The notes: a model not told the origin generated them from the sequence alone. Positions 8,401 to 17,760 are shown, numbered from the stretch's first letter. The stretch is 64,000 nt of DNA from Leucobacter muris (GCF_004028235.1 NZ_CP035037.1:2604001-2668000), one strand, 5' to 3'. A program made the numbers and translations.

Positions 8401-9099
8401 ATGACCAACACGCCGAAGTACTACACGCAGAAGCTGCGCATCCTCGACCTCATCGAGGGAGCGCAGCCCGGTGATCCGCTGCCCGCCGAACGCGAACTCG
8501 CCGAGCACTTCCGCACCTCGCGCACCACGATCCGCCAGGCGCTCACCGAGCTCGTCGCCGAGGGCCGCATCGAGCGCACCCAGGGCCGCGGCACCTTCGT
8601 CAGCCACCCGCCGCCGATCACCGTGCGTCAGCTCACCTCGTTCAGCGAGGATCTCGGCGAGGCCGGGCTCGACGACGAGGTGCTCGGGATCGCCGCGCAG
8701 CCCGCAGACGCCGAGGTCGCGCGGGCCCTCGAGGTGCCCGCGGGAGCCGGGATCACCCGCATCGACCGCCTGCGCCGCCGCGACGGGGTCGCCCTCGCGC
8801 GCGAGACCGCGCACCTGCCCGGGGCCTACCCGGGCATCGCCGCGGAGCTCGCCCGGCGCGGATCGCTCTACCGCACGCTGCGGGAGGCCTACGGCGTCGA
8901 GCTCGTCTCGGCCGACGACGAGATCGGCACCGAGCTCGCCGGCCCCGCCGAGGCCGGCCTGCTCGGCATCGACGTGGGCCGGCCGCTGCTCGTCGTGCGC
9001 CGCACGGCCAGGCGCGCCGACGGCGCGCCGGCCGAGTTCACGCGCTCGGCCTTCCGCGGCGATCGCTTCCGCTTCCGCGCGAGCACCGCGCGCGGTTGA
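8401..9099 (+). CDS. GntR/HutC-family regulator, NagR/DasR-like
   Basis: 232 residues. N-terminal winged helix (about 8-72) with LPAERELAEHFRTSRTTIRQ, then a UTRA ligand domain ending in FTRSAFRGDRFRF, which is typical of HutC-type regulators. In this subfamily glucosamine- or GlcNAc-phosphates release the repressor. The ATG follows GAGG by ten bases. Position next to nagB-nagA and the dre-like boxes argues for control of the amino-sugar genes. I do not use the name dasR because orthology cannot be tested here. Confidence 0.9.
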   Translation: MTNTPKYYTQKLRILDLIEGAQPGDPLPAERELAEHFRTSRTTIRQALTELVAEGRIERTQGRGTFVSHPPPITVRQLTSFSEDLGEAGLDDEVLGIAAQPADAEVARALEVPAGAGITRIDRLRRRDGVALARETAHLPGAYPGIAAELARRGSLYRTLREAYGVELVSADDEIGTELAGPAEAGLLGIDVGRPLLVVRRTARRADGAPAEFTRSAFRGDRFRFRASTARG

Positions 9100-9165
9100 C
9101 GCCGCGCGACGGCGCCACCGCAGGTCACGGTTCGGTCACGGGCGCCGAATCCGCGGGATCCGGGG

Positions 9166-9197
9166 TTGCGAATATTTAGTTCGTTAGCTTTACTAAC
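9166..9197 (+). promoter_or_regulatory. Promoter and probable autoregulatory operator of the ROK repressor gene
   Basis: TTGCGA (9166-9171) and TTTACT (9189-9194) are 17 bases apart, and the ATG at 9202 follows by seven bases, so the message is probably leaderless. The inverted repeat GTTAG-CTTTA-CTAAC (9183-9197) overlaps the -10 box, which fits repression by the ROK protein itself. Confidence 0.6.
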
Positions 9198-9201
9198 TCA
9201 C

Positions 9202-10443
9202 ATGACGGTCGCAATGCCGCGCTCCGAGTTCGCTCCCGAGCCGCCTTCCAGCACGCAGGGCGCCCCCGCGTCCCCCCGCCCCGCCCCCGGCGCCTCGACC
9301 GGCGGCCACACCTCGGCGGCATTCGGCTCCCGCGCGCTGCGCACCGGCCTCAAGGCCACCCCGGGCGACGCCAAGCAGCACAACCGCACGCTCGTCCTGC
9401 AGACCCTCTACGTCTCCGGCCCGCTCAGCCGAGCCGAGATCGCCCGCACGACCGGCCTCACGAAGGTCACGATCTCCGCCATCGTGGCCGAGCTCATGGC
9501 CGAGGGGCTGCTGCACGAGCTCGGCCCGCAGGAGTCGCAGCGGCCGGGCAAACCGGCGATCCTCGTCGATCTCGCCCGCGACGCCTTCGTCGTGGTCGCG
9601 CTCGACCTGAGCGACCACCGCCTGCTGCGCGGCGCCCTCATGAGCATCGACGGCGACATCGTGCTGCGAGCCGAGATCGAACTCGGCGACGCCACCGGCG
9701 ACGCGGCGTGCGAACTCGCCGTCGGCCTCGCGACCGACCTGCGCGACCGCGCCGCCGTGCCCGTGCTCGGCCTCGGAGTCGGCACGCCGGGCGTCGTCGA
9801 CGACGCCGGCACGGTGCGCACGGCGCCGAATCTCGGGTGGCAGGACTTCCCGCTGCTGCGCATCCTCGAGGAGCGCACGGGGCTGCCCGCGGTCGTCGCC
9901 AACGACGCGAACGTCGCGGCCCTCGCCGAGTACAGCTTCGGCGACTCGAGCGACAACTTCATCCTCATCACGATCGGGCACGGCGTCGGCTCGGGCCTCA
10001 TCATCGGCGGCCAGCCCGTCGCGGGCAGCCGCTTCGCCTCCGGCGAGATCGGGCAGGTCATGGTCGGCACCGACCTCGGGCTCGAGGCCCCCTACTCGCG
10101 CGAGCAGGTGCTCGAGCACTGGCTCTCGGTGCCGCCCCTCACCCGCTCGCTCGAGGCCGCCGGCCCCGAGGGCCGCGACCGGGTGCTGCGCGAGGCCGGA
10201 CAGCGTCTCGGCGTCGCGCTCGCACCCGTGGTGGGCGCGCTCAACCTCGCCGAGATCGTGCTCGCCGGCCCGACCGAGCTGATCGAGGGCACGCTCGCCG
10301 ACGCGACGCTCGAGATCCTGCGCCGCCGCACCATGCCCGACACCCACGACGGCCTCGTGCTGCGCACGAGCACCCAGGGCGACGACCTCATCCTGCGCGG
10401 CGCCACGGCGACCGTGCTGAAGGATCGGCTCGGCGTCAGCTGA
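9202..10443 (+). CDS. ROK-family transcriptional repressor (NagC/XylR type)
   Basis: 413 residues. After a low-complexity Ala/Pro-rich leader of about 50 residues comes a winged helix (QHNRTLVLQTLYVSGPLSRA, then EIARTTGLTKVTISAIVAEL) and then a sugar-kinase-like ROK domain (LGLGVGTPGVVDD, NDANVAALAEYSFG, HGVGSGLIIGG). The zinc motif of ROK kinases is not intact, as expected for a regulator. It is immediately upstream of, and co-oriented with, the sugar ABC operon, its likely target. An in-frame start 36 bases upstream overlaps the promoter and was not used. Confidence 0.88.
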   Translation: MTVAMPRSEFAPEPPSSTQGAPASPRPAPGASTGGHTSAAFGSRALRTGLKATPGDAKQHNRTLVLQTLYVSGPLSRAEIARTTGLTKVTISAIVAELMAEGLLHELGPQESQRPGKPAILVDLARDAFVVVALDLSDHRLLRGALMSIDGDIVLRAEIELGDATGDAACELAVGLATDLRDRAAVPVLGLGVGTPGVVDDAGTVRTAPNLGWQDFPLLRILEERTGLPAVVANDANVAALAEYSFGDSSDNFILITIGHGVGSGLIIGGQPVAGSRFASGEIGQVMVGTDLGLEAPYSREQVLEHWLSVPPLTRSLEAAGPEGRDRVLREAGQRLGVALAPVVGALNLAEIVLAGPTELIEGTLADATLEILRRRTMPDTHDGLVLRTSTQGDDLILRGATATVLKDRLGVS

Positions 10444-10562
10444 GCCGCACGATCCGCATCCCGAACCACAACCCCACATCGATCGCGAGCCGGCAGCAGC
10501 CGGACCGCATCCCGCGCACCTCGGGCCCGCAGGCCCGCGGAGCACACCGAAAGGAAAGCACC

Positions 10563-11903
10563 ATGAAGAGAAAGCTCACCGGCCTCACCGCGGCGGCCGT
10601 GGCCTCGGTTCTGCTGTTCACCGGCTGCAGCCAGGGCGGCGGGGGCGAGCAGGGCGGCGACGGCAAGTCGATCACGCTGTGGCTCGCGGGCGGCGACACC
10701 CCCGACGAGCTGCGCGAGTACCTCAAGGACGAGTTCGCCGAGCGCACCGGGGCGACCCTCAAGATCGAGGAGCAGGGCTGGGGCGACCTCGTGACGAAGC
10801 TCACGACCGCGCTGCCCGACGAGAACAACACCCCCGACGTCACCGAGATCGGCAACACGCAGTCGCCCACCTTCACGAACGTGGGCGCCTTCCTCGACCT
10901 CAGCGACATGTACGACGAGCTGGGCGGCGGCGACCTGCTGCAGTCGTTCGTCGAGGCGGGCAGCGTCGAGGGCAAGCAGTACGCGCTGCCCTACTACTTC
11001 GGCTCGCGCTACATGTTCTACCGCAAGGACGTCTGGGACGCCGCAGGCGTGCAGGTGCCCCAGACCCTCGACGAGTTCAACGCGGCGGTCGCCACCATCA
11101 CCGAGAAGAACCCGAAGTCGATCGAGAAGTTCTCGGGCTTCTACCTCGGCGGCCAGGACTGGCGCGACGGCATCTCGTGGATCTTCGCCAACGGCGGCGA
11201 CATCGCAGAGTTCGAGGGCGGCGAGTGGAAGGCGACGCTCGACTCGCCCGAGTCGCTCAAGGGCCTCGAGCAGCTGCAGCAGATCTACCGCGCCGCCTCC
11301 AATGCGCCGAACGACGCGAAGGACGCGAACCAGTACCAGTTCCTGAACGACTCCGACCAGGTGAAGGACGAGGACGGCAACGTCACCGATGATCTCTCAC
11401 TGGCCGCCGCCACGATCATGGCCCCGGGCTGGGCGCACTGGTCGATCGGCGACCTCGTCGAGGGCGAGGACGGCGAGCCCGCCCGCGAGTGGAACGACGA
11501 CGTGTTCGGCACCTTCGTGCTGCCGGGCAACGACGGCAAGCCGGCACCGGTGTTCGCCGGCGGCTCGAACATCGCGGTCTCGGCGAAGTCGAAGGAGCCC
11601 GAACTCGCGAAGGAGCTCATGCGCATCATCTTCTCCGAGGAGTACCAGACGATGCTCGGCGAGAACGGGCTCGGCCCCGCGAACCAGCAGTACACGTCGT
11701 CGCTCGGCGACGACCAGTTCGCGGAGGCGCTCATCGAGTCCGCGTCGAACTCGAAGCTCACCCCCGCCGCCCCGGGCTGGGCCGCGATCGAGTCGAAGAA
11801 CATCATGGAGGAGTTCTTCGCGCAGATCCGCGACGCCGACGACCTCGAGCAGCTGGCCGAGGACACGAACGCCAAGCTCGATCCGCTGCTCAACCAGAAG
11901 TGA
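10563..11903 (+). CDS. Sugar ABC transporter substrate-binding lipoprotein (CUT1 family)
   Basis: 446 residues. Signal peptide with lipobox LFTGC, then a family 1 solute-binding fold (SITLWLAGGDTPDELREYLK, PDVTEIGNTQSPTFTNVGAF, LPYYFGSRYMFYRKDVWDAAG). It should deliver an oligosaccharide to the two permeases downstream; the neighbouring GH3 and ROK kinase make a GlcNAc-containing oligosaccharide the best guess. ATG follows AAAGGAAAG. The MsiK-type ATPase is not encoded here, as is usual for actinobacterial CUT1 systems that share one ATPase. Confidence 0.92.
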   Translation: MKRKLTGLTAAAVASVLLFTGCSQGGGGEQGGDGKSITLWLAGGDTPDELREYLKDEFAERTGATLKIEEQGWGDLVTKLTTALPDENNTPDVTEIGNTQSPTFTNVGAFLDLSDMYDELGGGDLLQSFVEAGSVEGKQYALPYYFGSRYMFYRKDVWDAAGVQVPQTLDEFNAAVATITEKNPKSIEKFSGFYLGGQDWRDGISWIFANGGDIAEFEGGEWKATLDSPESLKGLEQLQQIYRAASNAPNDAKDANQYQFLNDSDQVKDEDGNVTDDLSLAAATIMAPGWAHWSIGDLVEGEDGEPAREWNDDVFGTFVLPGNDGKPAPVFAGGSNIAVSAKSKEPELAKELMRIIFSEEYQTMLGENGLGPANQQYTSSLGDDQFAEALIESASNSKLTPAAPGWAAIESKNIMEEFFAQIRDADDLEQLAEDTNAKLDPLLNQK

Positions 11904-11943
11904 TGCCGAGGGCGTAGGCCCGCGCGTCGCCCTGCGCGGCTCG

Positions 11944-11989
11944 CGAGTCGCAGGATCCGCCTCCCGACGGCCCGATCCTGCGACTCGCC
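11944..11989 (+). terminator. Strong hairpin between binding-protein and permease genes
   Basis: Perfect 15-pair stem (GCGAGTCGCAGGATC with GATCCTGCGACTCGC), 16-base loop, no T tract. Hairpins at this point in sugar ABC operons often stabilise or partly terminate the message so that binding protein exceeds permease; that role is inferred. Confidence 0.75.
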
Positions 11990-12040
11990 CCTCGCGGCAC
12001 CGACGAGACGCTCCGCCCACCCCGATCAGAAAGGCCGGCG

Positions 12041-12964
12041 ATGACCACCACCGGCACCCCGCAGACTCCGAGACGGCGCAGGATCCGCCTCACCCCGTAC
12101 GCGCTGCTGCTGCCCGCCACGCTGATCGTGCTGCTCGCGCTCGGCTACCCGATCGTCTGGCAGCTCGTCACGTCGATGCAGCAGTTCGGCCTCGCCCAGC
12201 AGTTCGGGCAACCGGCGGAGTGGGTGTGGTTCTCGAACTACGTCGAGCTCTTCTCGAGTTCGACGACGTGGCTCGTGGTGATCCGCTCGGTCGCGTTCTG
12301 CCTCATCACGGCCGCGGTCACGATGGTGGCCGGGGTCGGCCTGGCGCTGCTCATGCAGGCGGTCGCGACGCCGATCCGACTCACGCTGCAGATCTCACTG
12401 CTACTCGCGTGGGCCACCCCGGTGGTCGCGGCGATGACGATCTGGAACTGGATCTTCGACTGGCGTCGCGGCCTGGCGAACTGGATGCTCTCGGGAATGG
12501 GCCTGCCGATGCAGGGCCACAACTGGCTGCAGCACCCGCTGAGCTTCTTCGCGGTGGCGCTCATCATCGTGGTCTGGATGAGCGTGCCGTTCGTCGCGTT
12601 CGCGGTGTACGCGGGACTCACCCAGGTCTCGGGCGAGGTGCTCGAGGCGGCGCAGATGGACGGCGCGAACCGTCGGCAGCGGCTGCGCTTCATCATCATC
12701 CCGATCATCAAACCCGTGCTCGGCATCGTGATGCTGCTGCAGATCATCTGGGATCTGCGGGTGTTCGCGCAGATCAAGCTGCTGCAGGATCGCGGCTCCA
12801 TCGCCAGCCAGACCGACGTGCTGGGCACCTACATCTATCAGCTCGGCGTGGGGTCGAGCGACTTCGCCATGGCGAGTGCGATGTCGATCTTCGTGCTGCT
12901 GCTCACGATCGCGCTGAGCTGGGCCTACGTGCGCAATCTGCTGCAGGAGGATGAGGAACGATGA
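12041..12964 (+). CDS. Sugar ABC transporter permease (MalF-like)
   Basis: 307 residues, six predicted membrane segments after a basic N-terminus. The EAA loop reads EVLEAAQMDGANRRQRLRFI, which contacts the ATPase in MalF-type permeases. ATG follows AAAGG with a spacing of about seven. The stop overlaps the next ATG (ATGA). Together with the next gene it forms the membrane channel for the 10563-11903 binding protein. Confidence 0.93.
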   Translation: MTTTGTPQTPRRRRIRLTPYALLLPATLIVLLALGYPIVWQLVTSMQQFGLAQQFGQPAEWVWFSNYVELFSSSTTWLVVIRSVAFCLITAAVTMVAGVGLALLMQAVATPIRLTLQISLLLAWATPVVAAMTIWNWIFDWRRGLANWMLSGMGLPMQGHNWLQHPLSFFAVALIIVVWMSVPFVAFAVYAGLTQVSGEVLEAAQMDGANRRQRLRFIIIPIIKPVLGIVMLLQIIWDLRVFAQIKLLQDRGSIASQTDVLGTYIYQLGVGSSDFAMASAMSIFVLLLTIALSWAYVRNLLQEDEER

Positions 12965-13866
12965 CTCGTACGGAAACCGCGTCGATGACCGCTCCCGTCG
13001 AGGTCGTGCGCCGGCGCGGCCGGGGCCGCCCGGGAGGGCGCGCCGCGAGGGCGCTGTTCGGGGCGCTCGCCCTGATCCTGGCGGCCGTCTGGGCGTTCCC
13101 CGTCTACTGGATGCTCAACTCGTCGCTGCTGCCGAACGCGGTGCTCGAGAAGACGACGCCGACGCTGCTGCCGTTCGGGGGCTCCCTCAAGAACTTCCAG
13201 TCGGTGCTCGCCGACGGGTCGTTCTTCAGTGCGCTCGGGATCAGCCTCGCGGTGGCGGGGATCGCGGTCTCGTGCTGCCTCGTCTTCGCGTTCCTCGCGG
13301 CGCTGTCGATCAGCCGCTTCCGGTTCAAGGGGCGCCGCAGCTTCGTGCTGGCGGTGCTGTTCATCCAGATGCTGCCAGCCGAGGGCATGTTCATCGCGCA
13401 GTACAAGCTGATGGGCTCGCTCAACCTGCTCAACTCGGTGATCGGCGTGAGCATCATCTACATCGCGGCGGTCGTGCCGTTCACGATCTGGATGCTGCGC
13501 GGCTTCGTCGCGGGCGTGCCGGCCGACCTCGAGGAGGCGGCCATGGTCGACGGCCTCAGCCGCACCCAGGCGTTCCTGCGCATCACGTTCCCGCTGCTCG
13601 CCCCGGGGCTCGTGGCGAGCGGCGTGTACGCCTTCCTGCAGGCCTGGAACGAGTTCACCGTCGCGCTCGTGATCCTGCAGGACTCGGGGTCGCAGACGCT
13701 GCCGCTCTGGCTGCGGGGCTTCATCCAGCAGTCGGCGTCGCGCGCCATCGACTGGGGCGACGTGATGGCGGCTTCGACGCTCGTCGCGGTGCCGGTGATC
13801 ATCTTCTTCCTCTTCGTGCAGGGCCGCATGACGAGCGGTCTCGTGAGCGGGGCGGTGAAGGGATGA
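12961..13866 (+). CDS. Sugar ABC transporter permease (MalG-like)
   Basis: 301 residues with six predicted membrane segments. EAA loop PADLEEAAMVDGLSRTQAFL is in the expected C-terminal half; FAFLAALSISRFRFKGRR and QAWNEFTVALVIL are common in MalG-type subunits. Overlaps its neighbours by four bases on both sides, so translation is coupled across the permease pair and the following glycosidase. Confidence 0.93.
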   Translation: MTRTETASMTAPVEVVRRRGRGRPGGRAARALFGALALILAAVWAFPVYWMLNSSLLPNAVLEKTTPTLLPFGGSLKNFQSVLADGSFFSALGISLAVAGIAVSCCLVFAFLAALSISRFRFKGRRSFVLAVLFIQMLPAEGMFIAQYKLMGSLNLLNSVIGVSIIYIAAVVPFTIWMLRGFVAGVPADLEEAAMVDGLSRTQAFLRITFPLLAPGLVASGVYAFLQAWNEFTVALVILQDSGSQTLPLWLRGFIQQSASRAIDWGDVMAASTLVAVPVIIFFLFVQGRMTSGLVSGAVKG

Positions 13867-15434
13867 GCGGGCTTGCCGGGCTCGCGCGCGAGGTGCGCGC
13901 GACGCTCATGCCGGGCTTCTCGGGCTACTCGGCGCCCGAGTGGGTGCTGCGGGCTCTGCGCGACGGCCTGCTCTCGGTCTGCGTGTACGGCGGCAACGTG
14001 CGGGATCGCGCGCAGCTGTCGGCGCTCGGCGGCGAGCTGCGCGCTGCGGCGCCGGGGGCGCTGGTCGCGATCGACGAGGAGGGCGGCGAGGTCACCCGCC
14101 TGCACTACCTGGAGGGCGCGCCGTATCCGGGCGCCGCGATCCTCGGCAGGATCGGGGATCTCTCGTACACCGAGGAGATCGGGCGCCGCGTGGGCGGCGA
14201 CATCCTCGCCTCGGGGTTCAATCTGACGCTCGCCCCCGACGCCGATGTGAACAGCAATCCCAGCAACCCCGTGATCGGCACGCGCAGCTTCGGCGAGGAT
14301 CCGGCGACCGTCGCGCAGCACGTCGCGGCGTGGGTGCGCGGGCTGCGGGGCACGGGCGCCCGCGCCTGCCCGAAGCACTTCCCGGGCCACGGCGACACGG
14401 CGCAGGACTCGCACCTGGCGCTGCCCGTGGTCGACGCCGAGCCCGCAGTCGTCGAGGCGCGGGATCTGCCGCCGTTCGCGGCGGCCGTCGCCGCGGGCGC
14501 GGAGGCGATCATGACCTCCCACATCCTGCTGCCGCGGCTCGACCCCGAGGCTCCGGCGACGTTCAGCCGCCCCATCCTGCAGGGGCTGCTGCGCGAGCGG
14601 CTCGGCTTCGAGGGCGCGATCGTCTCCGATGCGCTCGACATGCGCGGCGCGAGCGGCGGGATCGGCATGCCGGAATCGGCGGTGCGGGCGCTCGTCGCGG
14701 GCTGCGACCTGCTCTGCCTCGGCACTGACACCACGTTCGAGCAGCTGCGGGAGATCGAGGAGCACGTGCTCGCCGCGGTTCGGGAGGGCCGGCTCGCGGA
14801 GGCGCGGGTGCTCGAGGCCGCCGAGCGCGTGCGGAGCCTCGCGGGCTCCGGATCCTGGGAGACCTCGGCGGAGCAGTCGCCCGTCGAGCCGTCCGCCGAG
14901 GAGGTCGCCCGGATCGTCGCCTCCTTCGACGGCGTCGCCGCGGCGCGCGACTGGCTGCGCGCCCACCCGGCGTCGACGGTGCTGCGCGTCGACGCCGAGG
15001 CGAACATGGCGGTCGGCTTTGCGCCCTGGGGGCCGTTCGCGGCCGCCGCGCACCCGCTCCCCCATCAGCGGGCGGCTGCGCGCGCCTTCTCGGAGCGCGT
15101 GAGCGCCCGGGTCGACGCGTCGTCGCCGATGCCGTGGCCGCTGCGCTCCGACGCGTGGAACGGCCTGATCGTGATCGGGCGCGAGCTGCACCGGCACGAG
15201 TTCGCGCGCGACGGCGTCGACGCCCTGCGCGAGGCGGGGATCCCCGTGCTGCTGGTCGAGACGGGTTGGCCGGAGGCTCCCGAGGCCGACCGCCGCCGCT
15301 ACGCCGACGTCGCCTGCTACGGCTCGTCGGCGCTCGCCGGCGCGGCGCTGCTCGAGCTGCTCCGGCAGAGCGAGCCCGGCGAAGCGGGCGACGCCCGCGA
15401 ACCGGGCGACACCCCCGACGGGGGTGCCGCATGA
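13863..15434 (+). CDS. nagZ: GH3 beta-N-acetylhexosaminidase, NagZ-like
   Basis: 523 residues, no signal peptide, so cytoplasmic. The NagZ motif KHFPGHGDTAQDSH (171-184) carries the Asp-His acid/base pair (Asp182, His184), and GAIVSDALDM (251-260) the nucleophile Asp256. Residues beyond about 350 form the extra C-terminal domain seen in two-domain GH3 NagZ proteins. It would split an imported beta-linked GlcNAc saccharide or cell-wall disaccharide, releasing GlcNAc for the next gene's kinase. Some GH3 enzymes with this motif act as phosphorylases, which cannot be excluded. Coupled to both neighbours by four-base overlaps. Confidence 0.88.
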   Translation: MSGLAGLAREVRATLMPGFSGYSAPEWVLRALRDGLLSVCVYGGNVRDRAQLSALGGELRAAAPGALVAIDEEGGEVTRLHYLEGAPYPGAAILGRIGDLSYTEEIGRRVGGDILASGFNLTLAPDADVNSNPSNPVIGTRSFGEDPATVAQHVAAWVRGLRGTGARACPKHFPGHGDTAQDSHLALPVVDAEPAVVEARDLPPFAAAVAAGAEAIMTSHILLPRLDPEAPATFSRPILQGLLRERLGFEGAIVSDALDMRGASGGIGMPESAVRALVAGCDLLCLGTDTTFEQLREIEEHVLAAVREGRLAEARVLEAAERVRSLAGSGSWETSAEQSPVEPSAEEVARIVASFDGVAAARDWLRAHPASTVLRVDAEANMAVGFAPWGPFAAAAHPLPHQRAAARAFSERVSARVDASSPMPWPLRSDAWNGLIVIGRELHRHEFARDGVDALREAGIPVLLVETGWPEAPEADRRRYADVACYGSSALAGAALLELLRQSEPGEAGDAREPGDTPDGGAA

Positions 15435-16348
15435 ACGGGACGCTGCGGATCGGCATGGACATCGGCGGCACGAAGACCGAGGCAGTGGCCCTCGACCGCG
15501 AGGGGCGGGTCGTCGCCGGAGCGCGGATCCCGACCGAGGCCGGGGCCGACGGCGTCGTGAGCACGGCCGAGCGCGTGATCGCCCGCCTCGCCGAGCAGAC
15601 GGGCCGCCGCACCGCCGAGTTCGCCTCGGTGGGCGTCGGCATCCCGGGCCGCATCGACCGCGAGCGGGGCGAGGTGCACAACGCCTACAACATCGGCGTG
15701 GAGCGGCTGCCTCTGGCGCGGCGGCTCGCCGAGGCCACGGGGCTCCCCGTGGCCCTCGACAACGACGTGACGGCGGCCGCCATCGGCGCCGCGCACCTCA
15801 TGGGCCTCGACGGTGTGGTGGCCTACCTGAACCTCGGCACCGGCCTCGCGGCGGGGCTCGTGATCGACGGCACTCCGATCCGCGGGGCGCACGGCGTCAC
15901 GGGCGAGATCGGCCACCTGCCGGTCGACCCGCTCGAGCGCCCCTGCCCGTGCGGGCAGCGCGGCTGTCTCGAGACGGTGGCGAGCGGTTCGGCGCTGAAG
16001 CGGTACTGGCCGGCCGGCGGCGACCACCCCGGCCGCCTGCTGCTCGCCGCGATCGACGCCGGAGACGCCGAGGCCGAGCACGCGTTCGAACAGCTCGTGC
16101 GCGGGGCTGCGAGCTGCGTGCGCCTGCTCGCCCTGACGCTCGATCCGCACACCGTGATCGTGGGCGGCGGCCTGCGTCTGCTGGGCCCGCGCCTGCTCGA
16201 CGGCATCCGCACCGCACTCGATTCGTGGGCCACCCAGTCCCCCTTCATCGACATGCTCGAGCTCTCCGGGCGGGTGCAGCTGCTCGCCGCCGACTCCTCG
16301 GCGGCCGCGGTCGGGGCAGCACTCGCCAGCGAAGGCCGGAGGCGCTAG
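15431..16348 (+). CDS. ROK-family sugar kinase, probable N-acetylglucosamine kinase
   Basis: 305 residues. ATP site DIGGTKTE (10-17), catalytic Asp112 in LDNDV, EIGH (159-162) and zinc ligands in CPCGQRGCLE (172-181), which are the full set for an active ROK kinase. Last gene of the importer-glycosidase operon, overlapping it by four bases. Its product GlcNAc-6-phosphate would feed NagA. Glucose or another hexose is the alternative substrate; context favours GlcNAc. Confidence 0.88.
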   Translation: MNGTLRIGMDIGGTKTEAVALDREGRVVAGARIPTEAGADGVVSTAERVIARLAEQTGRRTAEFASVGVGIPGRIDRERGEVHNAYNIGVERLPLARRLAEATGLPVALDNDVTAAAIGAAHLMGLDGVVAYLNLGTGLAAGLVIDGTPIRGAHGVTGEIGHLPVDPLERPCPCGQRGCLETVASGSALKRYWPAGGDHPGRLLLAAIDAGDAEAEHAFEQLVRGAASCVRLLALTLDPHTVIVGGGLRLLGPRLLDGIRTALDSWATQSPFIDMLELSGRVQLLAADSSAAAVGAALASEGRRR

Positions 16349-16351
16349 CCT
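16346..16351 (+). promoter_or_regulatory. -10 box overlapping the ROK kinase stop codon
   Basis: TAGCCT begins with the TAG stop of the upstream gene and ends six bases before the ATG of the GNAT gene: a compact leaderless promoter. Confidence 0.5.
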
Positions 16352-16357
16352 GGGACC

Positions 16358-16816
16358 ATGAGCGCTCTGAGACTCGAAGAACTTTCCGCTGCGACCATCG
16401 TGGCCGTGAACACGCTCGGCCTGAAGCCCGGCCAGGAGCAGTTCATCACTCCCGTCTCCTACGCTGCAGCCGCCGCCGTCACCCCGGCGCACACCGCGTG
16501 GCAGCGCGTCGTGCTCGACGGCGACCGCGTGGTCGGCTTCATCCACGGCAACTTCGATCCCGACGCCCCGCAGGAGGAGTTCCGGGCCGCGCTCTGGCGC
16601 ATCAACGTCGACGCCGAGGCGCAGGGCATGGGCGTCGGCACCTTCGCGGTGAACGCGCTCGTCGAGGAGGCGCGACGCCGCGGCGTCGGTCGCCTCACCG
16701 TGCTGTGGGAGCCGGGCGAGGACGGCCCCGAGGGCTTCTTCCTGCACATGGGCTTCAGCCCGATCGGCGAGACGCCGTACGGCGAGGTCATCGGCGCAAT
16801 CGACCTCGCAGATTGA
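16358..16816 (+). CDS. GNAT-family N-acetyltransferase
   Basis: 152 residues. Acetyl-CoA-dependent acetyltransferase fold: LWRINVDAEAQGMGVGTFAV contains the acetyl-CoA pyrophosphate loop (Q-x-x-G-x-G/A equivalent, QGMGVG), followed by GRLTVLWEPGEDGPEGFFLHMGF, given here as GRLTVLWEPG and GFFLHMGFSPIG, the usual C-terminal motif. Substrate unknown. Probably leaderless. The TTG start of the next gene overlaps its stop codon. Confidence 0.85.
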   Translation: MSALRLEELSAATIVAVNTLGLKPGQEQFITPVSYAAAAAVTPAHTAWQRVVLDGDRVVGFIHGNFDPDAPQEEFRAALWRINVDAEAQGMGVGTFAVNALVEEARRRGVGRLTVLWEPGEDGPEGFFLHMGFSPIGETPYGEVIGAIDLAD

Positions 16817-17760
16817 CCCGCCCGCTCCGCTCGGGCCCGCTCGGCTCGGGCGGGCGCGGCATTCTGACGTCGGTCGCGTCGTCGGTGCTCTTCGGCGGCA
16901 TCTACTTCGTCACGCCGATGCTCGCACCGGCGTCGGCCGAGTCGATCTGGGGCATCCGCAACCTCATCACGATCCCGGTGATCGCCCTCGCGCTGCTGGC
17001 GATCCGGCAATGGCACCTCATCACCGAGGTGGGTCGCCGCATCCGGCGCAAGCCGGTGCTGCTGCTCGGGATCCTCGTCTGCGGGGTGCTCGTCGCGGCG
17101 CAGCTGTGGGTGTTCAGCTGGGCGCCGCTGCACGGCCGCGGCATGCAGGTCGCGCTCGGTTACTTCCTGCTGCCGCTCGTGCTCGTGGTGGTGGGCCGTC
17201 TCCTCTACAAGGATCGCCTGGCGTGGTGGCAGTGGCTCGCCGCGGGCTGCGCGGCCGTGGGCGTCGGCTTCGAGCTGATCCGCGTGGGCGGCGTCTCGTG
17301 GGAGACGCTGCTCGTGGCGCTCGGCTATCCTCTCTACTTCGTGCTGCGGCGCGCGCTCGGGATCGGCCACCTGGGCGGCATGTTCTGGGAGTTCCTGGCC
17401 CTCGCGCCCGTGGCGGTCGTGCTGCTGGGGCTCGAGATCGCCGACGGTTCCGCGACGGCCGCGAACCCCGCCCTGTGGTGGGCCGCCCCGCTGTTCGCCG
17501 TCGCCTCGGGGGTGGCGCTCATGTTCTACCTCGCCGCGTCGCGGCTGCTCACGATGAGCCTGTTCGGCCTGCTGAGCTACCTCGAACCGGCACTGCTGAT
17601 GGTGGCGTCGATGCTGAACGGCGAGCGGATCGCGGCCGGGGAGCTCGTCATCTACGGCGCCATCTGGGTGGCGGTGCTCGTGCTCGTGACGGGCGGGATC
17701 GCGCAGCTGAGAGCGAACCGGGGATCGGGGTCCTCGGAGCCCCCGCGAGATCGCGTGTAA
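16813..17760 (+). CDS. EamA/RarD-family membrane transporter
   Basis: About 315 residues, about ten hydrophobic segments and little else, as in drug/metabolite transporters of the EamA family (ASSVLFGGIYFVTPMLAP at the first helix, LLSYLEPALLMVASMLNGE near the end). Start is uncertain: TTG overlapping the GNAT stop (TTGA) gives the whole first helix and suggests translational coupling, but no strong ribosome site is seen. Substrate unknown. Confidence 0.8.
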   Translation: MTRPLRSGPLGSGGRGILTSVASSVLFGGIYFVTPMLAPASAESIWGIRNLITIPVIALALLAIRQWHLITEVGRRIRRKPVLLLGILVCGVLVAAQLWVFSWAPLHGRGMQVALGYFLLPLVLVVVGRLLYKDRLAWWQWLAAGCAAVGVGFELIRVGGVSWETLLVALGYPLYFVLRRALGIGHLGGMFWEFLALAPVAVVLLGLEIADGSATAANPALWWAAPLFAVASGVALMFYLAASRLLTMSLFGLLSYLEPALLMVASMLNGERIAAGELVIYGAIWVAVLVLVTGGIAQLRANRGSGSSEPPRDRV

